From positions 1 through 10,163 of the forward strand of contig JAYWAM010000289.1 of NCBI GenBank assembly GCA_043782425.1: DNA of 10,163 nt, given 5' to 3'. Within the stretch, counting starts at the first letter, position 1. Each line of letters begins with the position of its first letter. This DNA is from JAYWAM01 sp043782425 (GTDB lineage: Bacteria > Pseudomonadota > Gammaproteobacteria > Burkholderiales > Usitatibacteraceae). Below, piece after piece: positions 6,652 to 10,163 of this stretch. The position numbers were made by a program, and so were the translations under genes. The notes below the pieces were generated by a model. The model had not been told where the DNA came from, did not search any database, and worked only from the letters and a program-made list of their open reading frames with translations.

Positions 6652-9600
6652 ATGAAAGCTTTACTAGACCTGTTCAAGCAAGTCACCCAGGAAGAAGAAT
6701 TCGACGCGATCAAAATCGGGCTTGCATCGCCCGAAAAGATCCGTTCGTGGTCGTACGGTGAGGTGAAGAAACCCGAGACCATCAATTACCGTACCTTCAA
6801 ACCCGAACGCGATGGCTTGTTCTGCGCCAAGATTTTCGGCCCGATCAAAGACTACGAGTGCCTGTGCGGCAAGTACAAGCGCCTCAAGCATCGTGGTGTG
6901 ATCTGCGAGAAATGCGGCGTTGAAGTGACGCTTTCCAAGGTGCGCCGTGAGCGTATGGGCCACATTGAACTGGCCAGCCCGGTGGCGCACATCTGGTTCC
7001 TCAAATCCCTGCCCAGCCGCCTTGGCATGGTGCTCGATATGACGCTGCGTGACATCGAGCGTGTGCTCTACTTTGAAGCTTTCGTCGTGACCGACGAGGG
7101 CATGGTGATTGACGACAAGATCAAGCGCAGCAAGCTGCTCACAGAAGACGATTATCTTGCCAAGGTTGAAGAGCATGGCGATGACTTCCAGGCGCTCATG
7201 GGCGCGGAAGGCGTGCGCGAACTGTTGCGCAAGCTGGACATCGGCCACGAGATGGAAACGCTGCGCAAAGATTTAGCGGCGACTGGCTCTGAAACCAAGA
7301 TCAAAAAAATCGCCAAGCGCCTGAAAGTGCTGGAAGGCTTTTCCAAGTCCGGCATCAAGCCTGACTGGATGGTGATGGAGGTGCTGCCGGTGCTGCCTCC
7401 GGACTTGCGTCCGCTGGTGCCGCTCGATGGCGGACGCTTCGCCACTTCGGATCTTAATGATCTTTATCGCCGCGTCATCAACCGCAACAATCGTCTCAAG
7501 CGCCTGCTCGAGTTGAAAGCGCCCGAGATCATTGTGCGCAACGAGAAGCGCATGCTGCAAGAAGCGGTCGATTCGTTGCTCGACAACGGTCGCCGCGGCA
7601 AGGCGATGACGGGCGCCAACAAGCGTGCGTTGAAATCGCTGGCCGATATGATCAAGGGCAAGTCGGGACGTTTCCGCCAGAACCTCTTGGGCAAGCGCGT
7701 CGATTATTCGGGCCGCTCGGTAATCGTGGTGGGGCCGACGCTCAAATTGCATCAGTGCGGTTTGCCGAAAAAAATGGCGCTCGAGTTGTTCAAGCCGTTC
7801 ATTTTCCACAAGCTCGAAGTGATGGGCCTGGCCACCACCATTAAAGCGGCGAAGAAAATGGTGGAGGCTGAAGAGCCGGTGGTGTGGGACATCCTCGAGG
7901 ACGTGATCCGCGAACATCCGGTGATGCTCAACCGTGCGCCTACGCTGCATCGTCTCGGCATCCAGGCGTTCGAGCCGGTGCTGATCGAAGGTAAGGCTAT
8001 TCAATTGCACCCGCTGGTGTGCGCGGCATTCAACGCCGACTTTGACGGTGACCAGATGGCGGTGCACATACCCATTTCGCTGGAAGCGCAGATGGAAGCA
8101 CGCACGCTCATGCTGTCTTCCAACAATATTCTGCATACCGCCAACGGCGAGCCGATTATCGTGCCGTCGCAGGACATCGTGCTCGGCTTGTACTATGCCA
8201 CGCGCGCAAAAGTCAACGCCAAAGGCGAAGGTTCGATGTTCCCTAATGTGTCGGAAGTTTCTCGTGCTTATGAGAGCGGAAATATCGAGCTCAATGCCAA
8301 GGTTCTGGTGCGCATCAAGGAGTATGAGCTGAACGCCGAGGGCGCGAAAAAAGAAAAAATCAATCGCTATGAAACCACGGTGGGTCGTGCGCTGCTGTCG
8401 GAAATTCTGCCAGCCGGCTTGTCTTTCACGCACCTTAACAAGCCGCTCAAGAAGAAAGAAATCTCCAAACTTATCAATGTGGCATTCCGCAAGTGCGGCA
8501 TCCGCGAGACGGTGATTTTTGCCGACAAGTTGATGTATACCGGCTTCTCGTTCGCCACGCGCGCCGGCCTGTCAATCTGTATCGATGACATGCTGATTCC
8601 GCCGCAGAAGAAAGAAATCATCGGCGCCGCCGAGAAGGAAGTGAAGGAGATCGAGGCGCAGTACACCTCGGGCCTGGTCACGCAAGGCGAGCGCTACAAC
8701 AAGGTGGTGGACATCTGGGGACGCGCCGGTGACCATGTCGCCAAGGCGATGATGGAGCAGCTCGGCACCGAGCAGGTTGTGGCGCGCGACGGCAAGACCG
8801 TGTCGCAGGAATCGTTCAACGCCATTTACATGATGGCCGACTCCGGCGCGCGCGGTTCGGTGGCGCAGATTCGCCAACTGGCCGGCATGCGCGGCTTGAT
8901 GGCCAAGCCCGATGGCTCGATTATAGAGACGCCGATCACCGCGAATTTCCGCGAAGGCCTGAACGTTCTACAGTACTTCATCTCAACCCACGGCGCGCGT
9001 AAAGGTCTGGCCGATACCGCCCTTAAAACCGCAAACTCGGGTTACCTGACGCGCCGCCTGGTGGACGTAACGCAAGACCTGGTGGTCACGCAAGACGATT
9101 GCGGCACCACGCTTGGCATGGCGTTGCGCGCGCTGGTCGAAGGCGGTGAGGTGGTCGAAGCATTGCGCGAACGTATTCTGGGCCGTACTACGGTTGCCGA
9201 TGCGGTCAATCCTGAAACCAATGTCGTCGTTGTTCCTGTTGGTACTTTGCTTGACGAAGATTTGGTCGAGGCTATTGAAAGCGCAGGCGTAGACGAAGTG
9301 AAGGTGCGTACCCCGCTCACTTGCGAGACGCGCTACGGGATTTGCGCCAAATGCTATGGTCGCGACTTGGGCCGCGGCACGCCGGTAAACGTCGGCGAAG
9401 CGGTAGGCGTCATCGCCGCGCAGTCGATCGGCGAGCCGGGCACACAGCTCACCATGCGCACCTTCCATATCGGCGGTGCGGCATCGCGTACTGCGGTCGC
9501 CAGTGCTGTTGAGGCCAAGTCCAACGGTATCGCACGCTTCTCGGCGATGCGCTACATCACCAATGCGCGCGCCGAGCAGGTGGCGATTTCGCGCAGTGGC

Positions 9601-10163
9601 GAGATCGTGATTCAGGACGACAATGGACGCGAACGCGAGCGTCATAAAGTGCCTTACGGCGCGATGCTCACGGTCAAGGATGGAACCAAGATCAAGGCCG
9701 GACAGGTGCTCGCCAATTGGGACCCGCATACCCGGCCTATCATCACCGAGTATGCCGGTGAAGTGCGCTTTGATAACGTTGAAGAAGGCGTCACCGTCGC
9801 CAGGCAGATTGATGAAACTACCGGGCTTTCCAGCCTGGTGGTGATCGATCCCAAGCGCCGCGGCTCGGCGGCATCCAAGGGTCTGCGCCCGGCGGTGAAG
9901 CTCATGAATGACAAGGGTAAGGAGATCAAGCTTACCGGCTCCGACGCCCCCGTCAACTACACGTTCCAGATCGGCGCCATCATCACGGTCAAGAACGGGC
10001 AGCAAGTCAATGTTGGCGAGGTTATGGCGCGTATTCCGCAGGAATCGTCCAAGACGCGCGACATCACCGGCGGCCTGCCGCGTGTGGCCGAGCTGTTCGA
10101 AGCGCGTTCGCCCAAGGATGCCGGGCTGCTCGCCGAGATCACCGGCACCGTATCATTCGGCAA
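6652..10163 (+). CDS. rpoC: DNA-directed RNA polymerase subunit beta', 3'-truncated by the window edge
   Basis: RpoC is the largest subunit of the core RNA polymerase and holds the catalytic magnesium. The frame is open from ATG 6652 to the window end (1170 codons plus 2 nt; the family in proteobacteria is ~1400). Landmarks in order: N-terminal zinc site C70, C72, C85, C88; catalytic NADFDGDQM at 461-469 with D463, D465 and D467; bridge helix around 772-806 (STHGARKGLADTALKTANSG); second zinc site C817, C891, C898, C901; trigger-loop start MRTFHIGG at 935-942 with R936 and H939; the proteobacterial trigger-loop insertion (SI3) at about 946-1134; and the resumed trigger loop DITGGLPRVAELFEAR from 1137. 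After the first zinc site the numbers are those of E. coli plus three. No frameshift or missing key residue is seen. The odd point is the context: rpoB is not directly upstream, so transcription must come through or start within the repeat-rich spacer. Confidence 0.98.
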   Translation, partial: MKALLDLFKQVTQEEEFDAIKIGLASPEKIRSWSYGEVKKPETINYRTFKPERDGLFCAKIFGPIKDYECLCGKYKRLKHRGVICEKCGVEVTLSKVRRERMGHIELASPVAHIWFLKSLPSRLGMVLDMTLRDIERVLYFEAFVVTDEGMVIDDKIKRSKLLTEDDYLAKVEEHGDDFQALMGAEGVRELLRKLDIGHEMETLRKDLAATGSETKIKKIAKRLKVLEGFSKSGIKPDWMVMEVLPVLPPDLRPLVPLDGGRFATSDLNDLYRRVINRNNRLKRLLELKAPEIIVRNEKRMLQEAVDSLLDNGRRGKAMTGANKRALKSLADMIKGKSGRFRQNLLGKRVDYSGRSVIVVGPTLKLHQCGLPKKMALELFKPFIFHKLEVMGLATTIKAAKKMVEAEEPVVWDILEDVIREHPVMLNRAPTLHRLGIQAFEPVLIEGKAIQLHPLVCAAFNADFDGDQMAVHIPISLEAQMEARTLMLSSNNILHTANGEPIIVPSQDIVLGLYYATRAKVNAKGEGSMFPNVSEVSRAYESGNIELNAKVLVRIKEYELNAEGAKKEKINRYETTVGRALLSEILPAGLSFTHLNKPLKKKEISKLINVAFRKCGIRETVIFADKLMYTGFSFATRAGLSICIDDMLIPPQKKEIIGAAEKEVKEIEAQYTSGLVTQGERYNKVVDIWGRAGDHVAKAMMEQLGTEQVVARDGKTVSQESFNAIYMMADSGARGSVAQIRQLAGMRGLMAKPDGSIIETPITANFREGLNVLQYFISTHGARKGLADTALKTANSGYLTRRLVDVTQDLVVTQDDCGTTLGMALRALVEGGEVVEALRERILGRTTVADAVNPETNVVVVPVGTLLDEDLVEAIESAGVDEVKVRTPLTCETRYGICAKCYGRDLGRGTPVNVGEAVGVIAAQSIGEPGTQLTMRTFHIGGAASRTAVASAVEAKSNGIARFSAMRYITNARAEQVAISRSGEIVIQDDNGRERERHKVPYGAMLTVKDGTKIKAGQVLANWDPHTRPIITEYAGEVRFDNVEEGVTVARQIDETTGLSSLVVIDPKRRGSAASKGLRPAVKLMNDKGKEIKLTGSDAPVNYTFQIGAIITVKNGQQVNVGEVMARIPQESSKTRDITGGLPRVAELFEARSPKDAGLLAEITGTVSFG

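Noticed and set aside
6664..10005. Long antisense open frames opposite rpoC (for example 7273-8433 and 8983-10005)
   Set aside because: They are His/Arg-rich shadows of a fully conserved rpoC reading frame on the other strand.

Overview
The window looks like a betaproteobacterial chromosome segment. The best evidence is the 3' gene, a canonical rpoC whose protein follows Escherichia coli RpoC almost residue for residue (a constant +3 offset at every motif checked) and carries the large trigger-loop insertion typical of proteobacteria. The RHS sequences also have a betaproteobacterial flavour. The phylum-level call is firm; the class-level call is inference, and no genus can be named.

Layout, everything on the + strand. 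(1) 1-3467: an RHS/YD-repeat shell protein, open at the left edge of the window, with a DUF6531-like entry motif and about two dozen YD repeats. It stops just where a normal RHS protein would run on into its conserved RHS core. (2) 3464-5506: a second gene overlapping the first by 4 nt. It encodes a Sec signal peptide, a DNRLRE-type domain, two tandem Ig-like domains, the missing RHS core (YYIHSDHLGT to DPFGL) and a 149-residue variable tip, probably the toxin. (3) 5516-6244: a 242-residue AT-richer orphan whose ribosome binding site overlaps the stop of gene 2, the position expected of a cognate immunity gene. (4) 6245-6651: about 400 nt without a convincing gene, holding REP-like palindromic fragments and weak hairpins. 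(5) 6652 to the window end: rpoC, about 1170 of an expected ~1400 codons.

Genes 1-3 read as one polymorphic-toxin locus: shell, core plus toxin tip, then immunity. Two things stand out. The RHS shell and its core/tip are encoded as two proteins, split cleanly at a linker, with an exported DNRLRE-Ig-Ig module fused to the core half. And rpoC, normally directly preceded by rpoB, is preceded here by this RHS locus and a repeat-rich spacer, so either the rpoBC operon has been interrupted or the contig is a misjoin.
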